From: Cytidiella melzeri
Taxonomy: Eukaryota; Basidiomycota; Agaricomycetes; Polyporales; Irpicaceae
Direction: 5' to 3'
DNA length: 45,330 nucleotides
NCBI GenBank assembly: GCA_022592445.1
Contig: JABYQR010000350.1
Span: 1 to 45,330, forward strand
Made by a program: the position numbers and the translations under genes. A model generated the notes under the pieces. That model was given only the letters and a program-made list of their open reading frames with translations, was not told the DNA's origin and made no database searches. Shown here piece by piece: positions 11,536-20,659 of this stretch. Numbering within the stretch: position 1 is the first letter of the stretch; each line of letters starts with the position of its first letter.

Positions 11536-11542
11536 TATAAAA
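11536..11542 (+). promoter_or_regulatory. TATA box of the small secreted protein gene
   Basis: TATAAAA lies 36 bases before the ATG at 11578, with no other good TATA nearby. This is inferred from position and consensus. Confidence 0.5.
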
Positions 11543-11577
11543 CTTCTTCAAATCACCTTTTGACATCCTATATCTTC

Positions 11578-12126
11578 ATGCACCTCTCAACCTCTCTCAT
11601 TCTATTTGCTGCTGTTGTCACTGGTACATTCCATATAGTGACTGTGTCTGCCATCCCGTATGACAGTACAGGATCCCGCTTTTTGACTCCCTCTGGCAAC
11701 CCCACCAGCTTGGAGGGAGGGAGCATAGGCACAGGCGACTCGACCAATCCACATCAAATGACTCATTTCACGAAGCGGATGGCACCACAGCCAAAATTGC
11801 TGCATCAGCAAACAAAAACTTGTCTACCTGGGGCTATCCGTGGCCACAAACAGCTTCGGAGATCCGGTATCATATCTGGTCTGTCTCGTCTCATACCTTG
11901 GAGGAGCGTGGAAAGGGATGAATTGGCATTGGAAGTATCGACATTGGAGAAGGTTTCTAAGAAGATGGCGACTGATGAGGCGTATAGAAAAAATGGGCCC
12001 GGTGTTGACGCGCCTGACATGGAAAAGGCGGTATGGAGGATATGGAACAACCACCCGAAGAAGGGTGAGCTTGTGGAATTGGCCAAACAGGGTATAACTG
12101 TTATTTTTTGTAAAGCAAAAGAGTAG
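11578..12126 (+). CDS. Small predicted secreted protein, function unknown
   Basis: A single-exon ORF of 182 codons. The first ATG is at 11578; the frame is open a little further upstream but without ATG. Residues 1-25 look like a signal peptide: a hydrophobic core (LILFAAVVTG) and a likely cleavage site after VSA. The mature part starts with a low-complexity Ser/Gly/Pro/Thr stretch, has a Lys-Arg pair (TKRM) that could be a Kex2 processing site, then a charged, helix-prone C-terminal half with WRIWNNHPKKGEL. There are only two cysteines. The domain is not recognised. Size, leader and orphan character fit a small secreted or effector-like protein, but that is inference. It sits alone between the repeat-rich region and glutamate decarboxylase. 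Confidence 0.6.
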   Translation: MHLSTSLILFAAVVTGTFHIVTVSAIPYDSTGSRFLTPSGNPTSLEGGSIGTGDSTNPHQMTHFTKRMAPQPKLLHQQTKTCLPGAIRGHKQLRRSGIISGLSRLIPWRSVERDELALEVSTLEKVSKKMATDEAYRKNGPGVDAPDMEKAVWRIWNNHPKKGELVELAKQGITVIFCKAKE

Positions 12127-12406
12127 AAATGGAATATGTTAAATGCGCATTGCCGAACATTGTTGCTTATTGCTTAACTCGAGATCGTGTTGTACAACTA
12201 TGGGGGTGTTTGAAGTCGATTGCTTCACCAGACGTAGATCTGCTGCAGTGCCTGTGGTCATAGCGTCAACACGAACATGTTCAATTCTTTAAAATAAAGC
12301 GAGAATCCATAGTACAACACTGCGAAAGTTCACAGCAATACAAGTACAATGCATTTGCAAGTTTGATTAACCTTCTCTGCTTCGCGAAACACCCTTCCCG
12401 GTTGTT
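12127..12406. other. Convergent intergenic spacer
   Basis: This is the shared 3' region of the secreted-protein gene (+) and glutamate decarboxylase (-). No additional feature is seen; AATAAA-like AAATAAAG near 12291 may serve polyadenylation. Confidence 0.35.
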
Positions 12407-14379
12407 CTAGCATGGCTTGGCATAGGTACCGTTCGACTTGCTGCCATCACCCTTCTGCAGCTTGCCCTGGTGATGCTCGCTCGTACCACGGGCCGTCAGA
12501 GCGCTGAGGGCGTGTGCAGGGGTGTCAGATTTCGCCAAGTCTTCCACGACCTCCATCTAACAATGCAAAAACATCCGGCGAGTTAGACCGGACTTAACCC
12601 GCACTGTATCAAAGGTAGGAGAACGCACGATATCAGCCACAAGACGATCGACCATGACAGCAGTCAGGTTCTCCCGCACGACGACACGCAAGATCTCGAT
12701 ATCTTGCAAGTCGGGAGCGAGCTCGTAGTTGGGGACAATCCATCCTTTAGCACGGAGAAGGGTCTGCACCCATTTCTGCTGTACGTCTGGGTTCTGAGCG
12801 CGGTAGTTATCAGAAAAGCGGAAGGAGACGACGGGGAGACCGGGTTCGTAAGTCTGCCCGACAGTCATTAGCAAATCGCAAATACATGGTGCGCAGAAAG
12901 GTAAGCTCACCTCTGGGCTCTCTGGGTCAAGAGCCTCTAACGCGCTGCCCACCAATCCCTGGTTGACCGGACGGTGAACATCGCTCAACACTTCGAACAA
13001 ACCGCTATTCTCCAACGCACGGCTCAACAACCTCGCATTCTTCAGATCATCAAGCGCAACAGCCCTGTATCCCTCAAAGCCAAGGTGAACAAAGTTGAAG
13101 TACTGGGCGATGATGGGGTGCGCAGGACGAGAGAAGTTCAACGAGAACGAGTACTCTATGGATCCGAGGTAGTGCAACTCGAAGATGAGGTCCTTAGGCA
13201 GGAGTTCCTTTGAACGCCAGACGACCCAGCCGACGCCGACATACGCCAACCCGAATTTGTGGCCAGAGGTGTTGATCGAGACTACACGAGGAAGTTTGAA
13301 GTCCCAGACGTGCTTGGGAGTAGCGAATGGGGCAATGAAAGCTCCCGACGCACCATCCACATGGATAGGAACCGAGTGGCCAGTCTGCTTCTCGTATTCG
13401 TCGAGGAGATCAGACATCTCCTGCACGGGTTCGTAGTGACCGGTATATGTGCTCCCGAGAATGACGTAGACACCAATAGTATTTTCATCGACATAATCCA
13501 TTGCCTTCTTAGGGTCAAGACGATAGTGGCTCTCCTTTGAAACCGGCACGAGCCTGCACTCAACCTCGAAGTACCTAGCAAATTTTTCCAAAGCGACTTG
13601 CGCGTTGGATCCCATGACGATGTTGGGGCCAGGCTCGTGGATGGACTTTCCGGCAGCCTTGCGCTTCTCCTGCCAGATGCGCTTCATGGCGAGACCACCA
13701 AGCTGGATGGCTTCAGACGAGCCAGTGGTAGCAGTGCCAATAGCATTGTGCGTGTTGGGCGCATGCCAGAGATCCGCAAGGATGGAGACGCAGCGGGTGT
13801 GGAGAACCTCTGAAAATATGCTTGTTTTCAGAACGACACATTGATGATAAGATCAACATACGTGTCATAGGGTACTCGTCTTGATCAATCAAGTTTTTTG
13901 AGATGTTCTCCATCATGAGCTTGTTAGCTTCTTCAGGCATCCAGGTGTGTACAAAAGATGCGAGGTTGAGGCCGGGAGAGCCATCGAGTTCAAGCTCGTC
14001 GTGGATAAGCTGGTATGCGGCTCTGGAGTCGATCCCCTGAACAGACTCTAATATGAGCGATCTGCCCTGATCAAACTAGAGACAAAGAGCTTGAATACCT
14101 TTGACGGGATTCTGAATTTGGGAATGGGAGTAGTTCCATAGCGGGCACCGTACGGACTAGCGGTGTGGTGATCCGTCGAGCTGTGCAGGCGATGACGGTG
14201 GTTGTGAAGGGCATTATTGTCCTGATCGAGAGTTAGTGCGCGTTTGGACGAAGGAGATCTGAAGCCCTCGTACCGAAGCCTGCTGCATGAGCTGGTCGGG
14301 GTTGATGTGCTATAGGTAGTGTGAATCAGAGTCTGAATAGCTTGGTGTTGTGAGCGGCACGCACCTTGGAGAGAGACAT
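12407..14379 (-). CDS. Glutamate decarboxylase
   Basis: This is a PLP enzyme that converts L-glutamate to GABA and CO2 in the cytosol; in fungi it feeds the GABA shunt and stress tolerance. Seven exons on the minus strand join in phase: 14365-14379, 14274-14309, 14099-14221, 13862-14036, 12911-13809, 12599-12853 and 12407-12556, giving 1,653 nt or 550 aa. Family marks include [13 protein letters not shown], the N-terminal block [14 protein letters not shown], the PLP-binding HVDGASGAF (His/Asp near residues 266-268) and the Schiff-base lysine in [14 protein letters not shown] (about K301). Introns are 42-62 nt and all GT-AG. The short first exons (15 and 36 nt) are typical of basidiomycete models; the last intron uses donor GTTAAG. 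The length is close to fungal and plant enzymes (~500-580 aa). A calmodulin-binding tail is not evident in the C-terminal 50 residues. Confidence 0.93.
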
Positions 14380-14465
14380 GGTTGTGGACTATATCGAGCT
14401 GTGGCGAGGTGGAGGTGGTGGGAGAGAGAAAAGGGATTGAAGTGGAGGACAACGGCGAGAGTAGG

Positions 14466-14475
14466 TTTATATAAA
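14466..14475 (-). promoter_or_regulatory. TATA box of glutamate decarboxylase
   Basis: The palindromic TTTATATAAA is about 87 bases upstream of the ATG at 14379 on the minus strand. This is inferred from position and consensus. Confidence 0.5.
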
Positions 14476-15318
14476 ATCGAGTTCAAGGAGCGATGACACA
14501 AGAATAGCACGCCAGCGACGTCATAACATAACGCGTATGACGGGCTTCTAATAAGATGTGTATTGATTGACGGCAGTTGAATACGAGTATGAATACTTTA
14601 GCAGCTAGAACCAATAGCACGTAGCAGTACCTCACACATTCCACCACCTCACCTGAGCGTGCAGGCACATCCATTAAGCCCAGACAGAGCCACTGGGCCA
14701 CAGCTCGTCATGTCTCCCAGGAACAAACCGCACACGTGCTATGCCCGCTCGCACATGCACCTGAGGCTCTACCATCCTATGGGTTACGCATCGCCGGTCT
14801 ATGCCTTCCTTCTTCCGAAAATCACATACTCCTGCGAGGGTACCCATACAGTAGCCAGTGAAGAAGAGGAAACGAGACAACCCAAGTGACCTGCTGTCAG
14901 ACAGAAAGTGTTAGACAACAACCACGGCCGATCACCGAAGATCGTAAAACTCACCTAGAATCGACACTGAGCGACGCAAAGTCAGCGCGCCATGGCTGTT
15001 GCCTCAATGAGCTCTGAATTGTACGTACATCCCCGCCCTACCCTCTCGTACTCGAAGAGGTAGAATGAGAGCAATTTAGCGTACCTCGACCACACTCTAG
15101 ATGACTGACAGTAAGACATACGATTGCGCACTAACTGAAAGGGATGAATGTGGTTGAGTTCAAGGTCGCCTCAACATCCAAGCAACCACAAATGATAGCG
15201 ACGCGTCTCAGGCGTCTAATCGACGCGTTAATCTCAGCAAAGACCATCGCTCAGAGTCTCAGACAGCGGTGGCATCCTCAGACCGTGACATTTCCCGGCG
15301 GCGGCACACATTTCAGTC
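14476..15318. other. Divergent intergenic region
   Basis: This lies between glutamate decarboxylase (-) and the polymerase delta subunit (+). It contains open frames but none with family motifs. ACGCGT at 15199-15204 and again at 15222-15227 (GACGCG/CGACGCGT context) resembles the MCB cell-cycle box that drives DNA-replication genes in yeasts, fitting the downstream gene. Confidence 0.4.
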
Positions 15319-17193
15319 ATGAACGGCTCTCAATTGTACGTTTGTCTTGCTGTTTGTCGTTCTCAACGCCGTGGCTGACATTCAGCCTCAGAAACACACC
15401 AGATGCACCATACACGCGCATCCCGACCACGGTCCTGGCTCCGCCAGAAGGCACACCATCGTTTGCTATAGGCGGCTTAGACAAGTCCTTCAAACACCAA
15501 TACGCCAACATCTACTTCATGCGACTGCACGCGCTTCGGAAATTTGTAGAAGATAAAGCGAAACGGCGCTGGGGCCATATAGACGGCACGTATTACACAA
15601 GTCTGCGATGGAACCTTGCTGAATCCAGGACAGGGAATCCAAAATCTGTCCCTAGAGTGCTTGAAATTGAGAAGGGACAGCTGAGCTATGTCATTGGCAC
15701 TGTTTACATGGACATGCCGCTAAAACCCAACGTCCTTGACGATATCGCGCGTGATGTGAGTTTCCTTCCTCTCTCGGCCAGCTCTTTAATTCGCTTCAAC
15801 TATCTTAGCATTCAATTCCTGCCCCTTCTCCCCAAGCAAAATACCACTCTGCAGATGACGACACTATGCTAGAAGACGAGTCTGGCCGCATACGGCTGGT
15901 CGGCGACTGCTTGAAATCGACACAGTTAGTGACAGGCATCATCATTGGCGCACTAGGCATCGAGACGAACGCTGGAGATTTCGAAGTTGTCGATATCTGC
16001 TTTGCTGGGATGGCACCTCAAGCTGTAAGGGACCACAAGGACCCCGAAACAACGATGGACGTGGACGGTAAATGTCTCCCAACAAGTCTCTCGCATTAGC
16101 ATTAACTTCAGACCCATAGCGGCTCAGTCTTCATCATCGCTTGGATCAGACGAATGGTTAGCTGTCGTCTCCGGATTGGATATTGGCGCCCCCTCGTACC
16201 CGGACGGTCAGTTGCAAATGCTGGCAGAATATCTGACCGGAGAGTCTGGAGGACTAGATGAACAACTGGGTGCCTCTCGAATATCTCGGCTCATCATAGC
16301 GGGCAACTCGCTTGCTACCATGTCCACTTCTACGGAAGACGTTGATAAAAAATCTGTGAGTTGATTGTGCACATGTCTTGCTGCGCGAGCTCATCACCCC
16401 TTGTACCCGATAGCGTCGTTACGGGCAAGAAGCCAGCACGTTCTCGCCACATCCCATTCGCAATCTTTCGGATTATCTCACAGACATCGCACGCAGCATG
16501 CCAATACATTTGCTTCCTGGGCCTTCAGATCCCACAGGTACGCTTCTTCCACAGCAACCCCTTCCTCGAGCCATGTTCGGCGCAGTAGCGTCATACAGCT
16601 CCTTCTCATGCGAGACGAACCCTACATACCTCTACGTCTCGGCATCTTGCACTCGCTCAGAAGATGAACATCCTTCTCCGCCGTCAACCGGGAAACCGTC
16701 CGGATCGAAAACCACAACCTCTACCACCAAACCTATATTCAACCCCACAGCCACTCTTGGCAGTGGTGTAGCCTACGAACGAAGCATACTCGCACACTCC
16801 GGTCAGCCGATGGACGATATGTTTCGCTACCTGCCTTCGCCCCCCGTCTCGCGGCTCTCGATAGCAGAGAAAACACTCAAGTGGCGACATTTTGCGCCCA
16901 CGGCGCCCGACACGCTTTGGTGCCACCCGTTCCTCCGACACGAACCGTTCGTCATACAAGAGACGCCGGATATCTACATTATCGGCAACCAGCCTGTATT
17001 CAAGACGAAATTAGTCCGCGGGGAAGTTGAGGAGGACGAGGATGGTGGTGGCGGTGCTGCGAAACGGTGCCGAATCATTCTAGTGCCAAAGTTTAGGGAG
17101 AGCGGGGTGGTGGTGCTTGTCAATTTGCGGACTTTACAGGTCAGGACGGTGTGTGCGGCGGTGCAGGGGATGACTACAGGGAGCGGACCGTGA
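15319..17193 (+). CDS. DNA polymerase delta small (B) subunit
   Basis: This is the accessory B-subunit (Pol31/Cdc1/POLD2 family), which bridges the catalytic and the third subunit of DNA polymerase delta in the nucleus for lagging-strand synthesis and repair. Five exons join in phase: 15319-15335, 15386-15755, 15809-16067, 16120-16355 and 16414-17193 (553 aa). Seen in order: an N-terminal OB-fold region (HQYANIYFMRL, WGHIDGTYYTSLRW, IEKGQLSYVIGTVYMDM), then the inactive calcineurin-like phosphoesterase domain with VVSGLDIG, RLIIAGNS (about residues 273-280), IHLLPGPSDP (about 325-334) and the late blocks DDMFRYL and APTAPDTLWCHPF. As in the family, phosphatase metal ligands are mostly missing. 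It is longer than the ~460 aa of S. pombe or human because of a Ser/Pro/Thr-rich insert around residues 375-400. The first exon is only 17 nt, so the start is less certain than the rest. Confidence 0.92.
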
Positions 17194-17265
17194 ACGAGTA
17201 TACATATCACGCTGTCCATACCTTATTACTTGGTCTAGTTGTCAAAATATAATATTTTCATCAGA

Positions 17266-17883
17266 TCACGCTGTTGTGGTAGTAAGTGAGTCTCGAGCCA
17301 TTACCACGAGGGGGTATTTTGCAGCAAAAATAGATTGCAATCCTGAACGTTGAGTCTTCGCGAACACTGCGCCTCTGGGCCCGTGTCCGTCGAGATCACT
17401 GGCGTGTTGCTTTGCCGATCCACTGGAACAACCCGTAACGGTGAACGTCTCCATTGCGTTGGTCACGACCGAGGTAGCCCACGGGTAGTCAAGGCAATCT
17501 GCCCATTCCGCCGCTGCGTGACGGAGACTGACTGGTGCAGAGAAAGATGGTGTTGATACTCGGTAATCCAATGTTGCTTCCAACGAAGGGAAACCCGTGG
17601 ACGTGTGGAGAGATTCGTCCCGCTCGTTCGAGCCGCTTTGCAGCCTGACTCCTCTGCGTTCTGAAGTTTCTATGCAGTGGGCGAGGCAAGAAATGACATC
17701 GGAAGCCACGCCGTACAAGACTGCCTGCCAGCGGGGGGTCTCAACCCAACTACGCGTTTGCCTTCGCCCGGTAGCCGCGTCGATTATGAATGCGCAGTCT
17801 GCTCGTAAGCTCGGTTGCATACTATCGCGAGGGTATCCCCTGAGAGAATCATGCTCAGATAGGCTATGCAGTGCCCGAGTCAA
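17266..17883 (-). CDS. Uncertain hypothetical protein, possibly spliced further upstream
   Basis: A 205-codon open frame on the minus strand with no ATG at its head and no recognised domain. It could be the last exon of a gene starting at an ATG near 18235: GT donors and AG acceptors exist (acceptor GAAGATAG just above 17886, donors near 17974 and 18110) that give compatible phases. The frame is rich in Ser, Thr, Ala and Arg and shows no signal peptide or membrane segment. The downstream neighbour converges from the other strand. It may be chance openness in GC-rich DNA; I list it because of its length. Confidence 0.25.
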   Translation of the reverse strand: MTRALHSLSEHDSLRGYPRDSMQPSLRADCAFIIDAATGRRQTRSWVETPRWQAVLYGVASDVISCLAHCIETSERRGVRLQSGSNERDESLHTSTGFPSLEATLDYRVSTPSFSAPVSLRHAAAEWADCLDYPWATSVVTNAMETFTVTGCSSGSAKQHASDLDGHGPRGAVFAKTQRSGLQSIFAAKYPLVVMARDSLTTTTA

Positions 17884-19031
17884 CCGTGGCTATCTTCATG
17901 GGAACGTAAGCAGTGGAAGAACTGCGTACGCGCAATAGAGGTGAGACTCCGACTTTATCCGCGACTCTACAGCACCAACCATGCGTGTGGCTTTTGTCTG
18001 TAGGAATATGAATACGAACAGAGATCTTCTGCCCGAGGAGATGATATTTCATGAGCTGGAGTGGATGTAAGTGCACAGTTGAGGGCAGTGTGTGTAAGTA
18101 GTACTCACGGAACGCCGCCGCGGTGATTTGATCGAGGGCGAAACATATGTCATACGAATGGTGATCCCAAGACTTCGCGCGGGTTATGATTAGACTTCCA
18201 GAACCCACAGAAGAGTCTGCAATGAAACAATGCACCGAGTGTGAGGCATATAGCGTGTGGGACGCGACGCACCGGTTTTGGTGTTGCGTGGGTAGATTTT
18301 TGTCGCAAAAATGCAGCTATTGGCTGTCTGCGTTGGCTGCTGCCTACATTGTCAGACTGCATGTCCTTCAGGTGTTGCTGCGGACGGTTGTACGGACAGT
18401 TGAGTTCTGTGGTTGTGGTAGGTGGCAGTGTGCTGGCGCTTGTAGTTGCGCGCATCTCTTGCTGGAACATCATCATAACGCGGACAGCGAGCCTGGTATC
18501 TTGCTACTCGCCGACTTGAATGACCCTTTCGGTGAGTAACAAGGAGTCTACCCTTCGTGTGCGAGGTCTTTTCTGTACACTAAATCGCATAAAGTCCAGC
18601 CGAAGCTAAAAATTGACCTCCATGAGGTCTGCGTGAGCAGGCGATCTAACCTCGATGTGAGTGCGTGAAAGTATGCACCGATTTGTATCAGCCTCTAACG
18701 CTGAATACCATAACCTCTACAGAATTTCTCATGCAAGTGGGACCTGTGTGAACCGCAGGCATCACCTTGCATGACATTCCAGGCTGCGGTCGGACATGGC
18801 ACCATTCATTTCCTGCCGGTGACCACGAATGTTGGTCGCAGTACAGCTGTGTGAAGAAATACGTGCTTTCTAGCGTGAGTTCTTTGTTTCAGGCTTCATC
18901 TATATCTTTCATTCGCCAATCAGGAAGCCCCCGTTGTTCCTTCCAGTTTCCACACCCGTGTATGGGACAACCCCGTCTCGTAACTGTATGCTGCGGACTG
19001 GCTTCACGATAACCAACTCTCGCTCCTGGGC
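17884..19031. other. Stretch without a supported gene
   Basis: Open frames of about 100 codons exist on both strands (for example 18150-18539), rich in Cys, His and Arg, with no motif and no consistent splicing. The last part is the promoter of the cupredoxin gene. Confidence 0.4.
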
Positions 19032-19038
19032 TATTTAA
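19032..19038 (+). promoter_or_regulatory. Probable TATA element of the cupredoxin gene
   Basis: TATTTAA lies about 90 bases before the ATG at 19125 in otherwise pyrimidine-rich promoter DNA (a CT-rich run just before the ATG). Position-based inference. Confidence 0.4.
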
Positions 19039-19124
19039 GCCTAGTAGTTACTGATGCCAAATTCCCTAGGCAAAGACCACTCCCCTTCACTCCTCTACTC
19101 TTCGTCTGTTCACCCTTTAGCACG

Positions 19125-20115
19125 ATGATGTTCAAAGTTGCCGCCCTGCTTTCCGTTGCATCCGTCGCTTTGGCTAGCCCCCAGATCTACGGACCTGCTC
19201 CTGGTCCCGCAACCCCGGCAACCACTTCTGCTGCTGCTGCCTCCAGCCCCAGTGCAGCCAACTCTAATCAACAGATTGTATGTCTTCTGAGACGAGCATT
19301 CCTTCATCTCTTCAGCTCGCCTAATCTGTTTTTTTTCCTAACAGATCCAAGTTGGACCAAACGGTGGAATCAATTTCTCTCCTTCAGACATCACCGCCGC
19401 AGTTGGTACCGAAGTCATCTTCGCGTTCGGCGCGTAAGTGCACATGCAATCTTCACACACACACAAGGCTCATCCCTTGTGCCACAGTTCCATCCCGCAC
19501 TCTGTAACACAATCTACATTCGACGCCCCCTGCACTCCCGCTTCAGGTGGTTTCAGCTCTGGTCTTACCAATGCTGGAATGAGCTTCAGCATAAACATCA
19601 CTGATGCATCGACGCGTGAGCAATGTCCATTATTGGTTGTTGTTCAAGTTCTGATGTATCAAAACCACAATAGCCATCTACTTCTTCTGCGAGTTCCCCG
19701 CCCACTGCGGCTTGGGTATGGTTGGGTATGTTGTTCATACTTGGCTGACAGTGTCACGACTCTAAATTCTTGATGTATAGAACAATCAACGCACCAACTA
19801 GTGGAAACACTAGTACTGCGTTTGCATCTGCTGCTATGGCCATTGGTAGCAACGAGGCTGCCGTGAGTAAAACGCCTCGGTCATGTATACATAGTCTAAC
19901 GTCAGATTCTTTACTGTTTCAAGGTCGCCAACACGGTCTTTGTCTCTGGAGGCCTCGGTGCCCTTGCTACCGCTGCTCCTACAGCGGGCACTCCATCAGC
20001 TGCAGCCAGCTCTCCTTCGACTTCGACCACTCCCAGCAGCGCCTCGACCATGACTGTCAGCACTGTTGCGGTGCTACTCGGCGCTGTTGCTGCTGTATTT
20101 GGTGGACTCCTTTGA
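19125..20115 (+). CDS. Secreted, probably GPI-anchored cupredoxin-domain protein
   Basis: Six exons join in phase: 19125-19277, 19345-19433, 19488-19615, 19674-19725, 19781-19862 and 19924-20115 (231 aa). Order of parts: signal peptide (FKVAALLSVASVALA, cut near residue 18), an Ala/Pro/Ser/Thr linker, a cupredoxin fold (IQVGPNGGINFSPSDITA, then VGTEVIFAFG) and a Ser/Thr-rich tail ending in a hydrophobic stretch (VAVLLGAVAAVFGGLL) typical of a GPI attachment signal. The type-1 copper ligands appear complete: H85 in SIPHSV, then C129, H134 and M139 in FCEFPAHCGLGM, with C96 and C135 as a likely disulfide. The family (extracellular serine-rich / phytocyanin-like proteins) is common in basidiomycete cell walls, with roles proposed in electron transfer or development. 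Confidence 0.9.
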
Positions 20116-20659
20116 GAGCAGTAGCTGAGATACCCCGACCGATGTCGTGTGAGCATTTTCTTGATTTTCTGCGGACGTATGCACTTGTAGAGGAAGGATC
20201 GGTAGATGCACTGTATGTACATGTATCGCGTTCTTTGTTTAATGGACCACCTATCTTTAATTAACGGCACACCGAGAATGGGAACTTGAGCTCTACGTGA
20301 CTTTGGCAGGATACAACCAGACTATTGAGTTATACGTATACCTTGCACCTCAGCTTGAGGTTAATACTGCGGCTTGTCTGCATCTTTTTAGGGAGAAGGA
20401 AACAAAGTCGGACGAACATGTCTCAAGGAAGCACTGGCAAGTTATTCAGTGTGACTCTAAAGTATGAGTCGTAAGACTGGTACTGGCCATGACAAGCCAC
20501 TCGATCAACGAGGAACGATTGTACGGGCGCCTAATCATATCCTAGCATGCACCTTTCGAAATCACACACCAACCACCAACCACCCGAGCGCCGCAATTCT
20601 TCAGCTCATTACAACCCTCTGTTTGCCCTCGAGCTGCCTTCAAGTCACCAAACCTCGCG
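20116..20659. other. Tandem intergenic region
   Basis: This is the 3' region of the cupredoxin gene and promoter of the HID1-family gene, both on the plus strand. No extra gene or repeat was seen. Confidence 0.4.

Noticed and set aside
12974..13540. Plus-strand ORFs inside glutamate decarboxylase
   Set aside because: Antisense shadows of a well-conserved exon.
15144..15872. 242-codon ORF as the real start of the polymerase subunit
   Set aside because: It runs through the first two introns and adds non-conserved sequence; the spliced model with a 17-nt first exon keeps the conserved frame.
17990..18060. F-box-like words on the plus strand (LLPEEMIFHELEWM)
   Set aside because: Too short, no following exons, and the opposite strand is equally readable.
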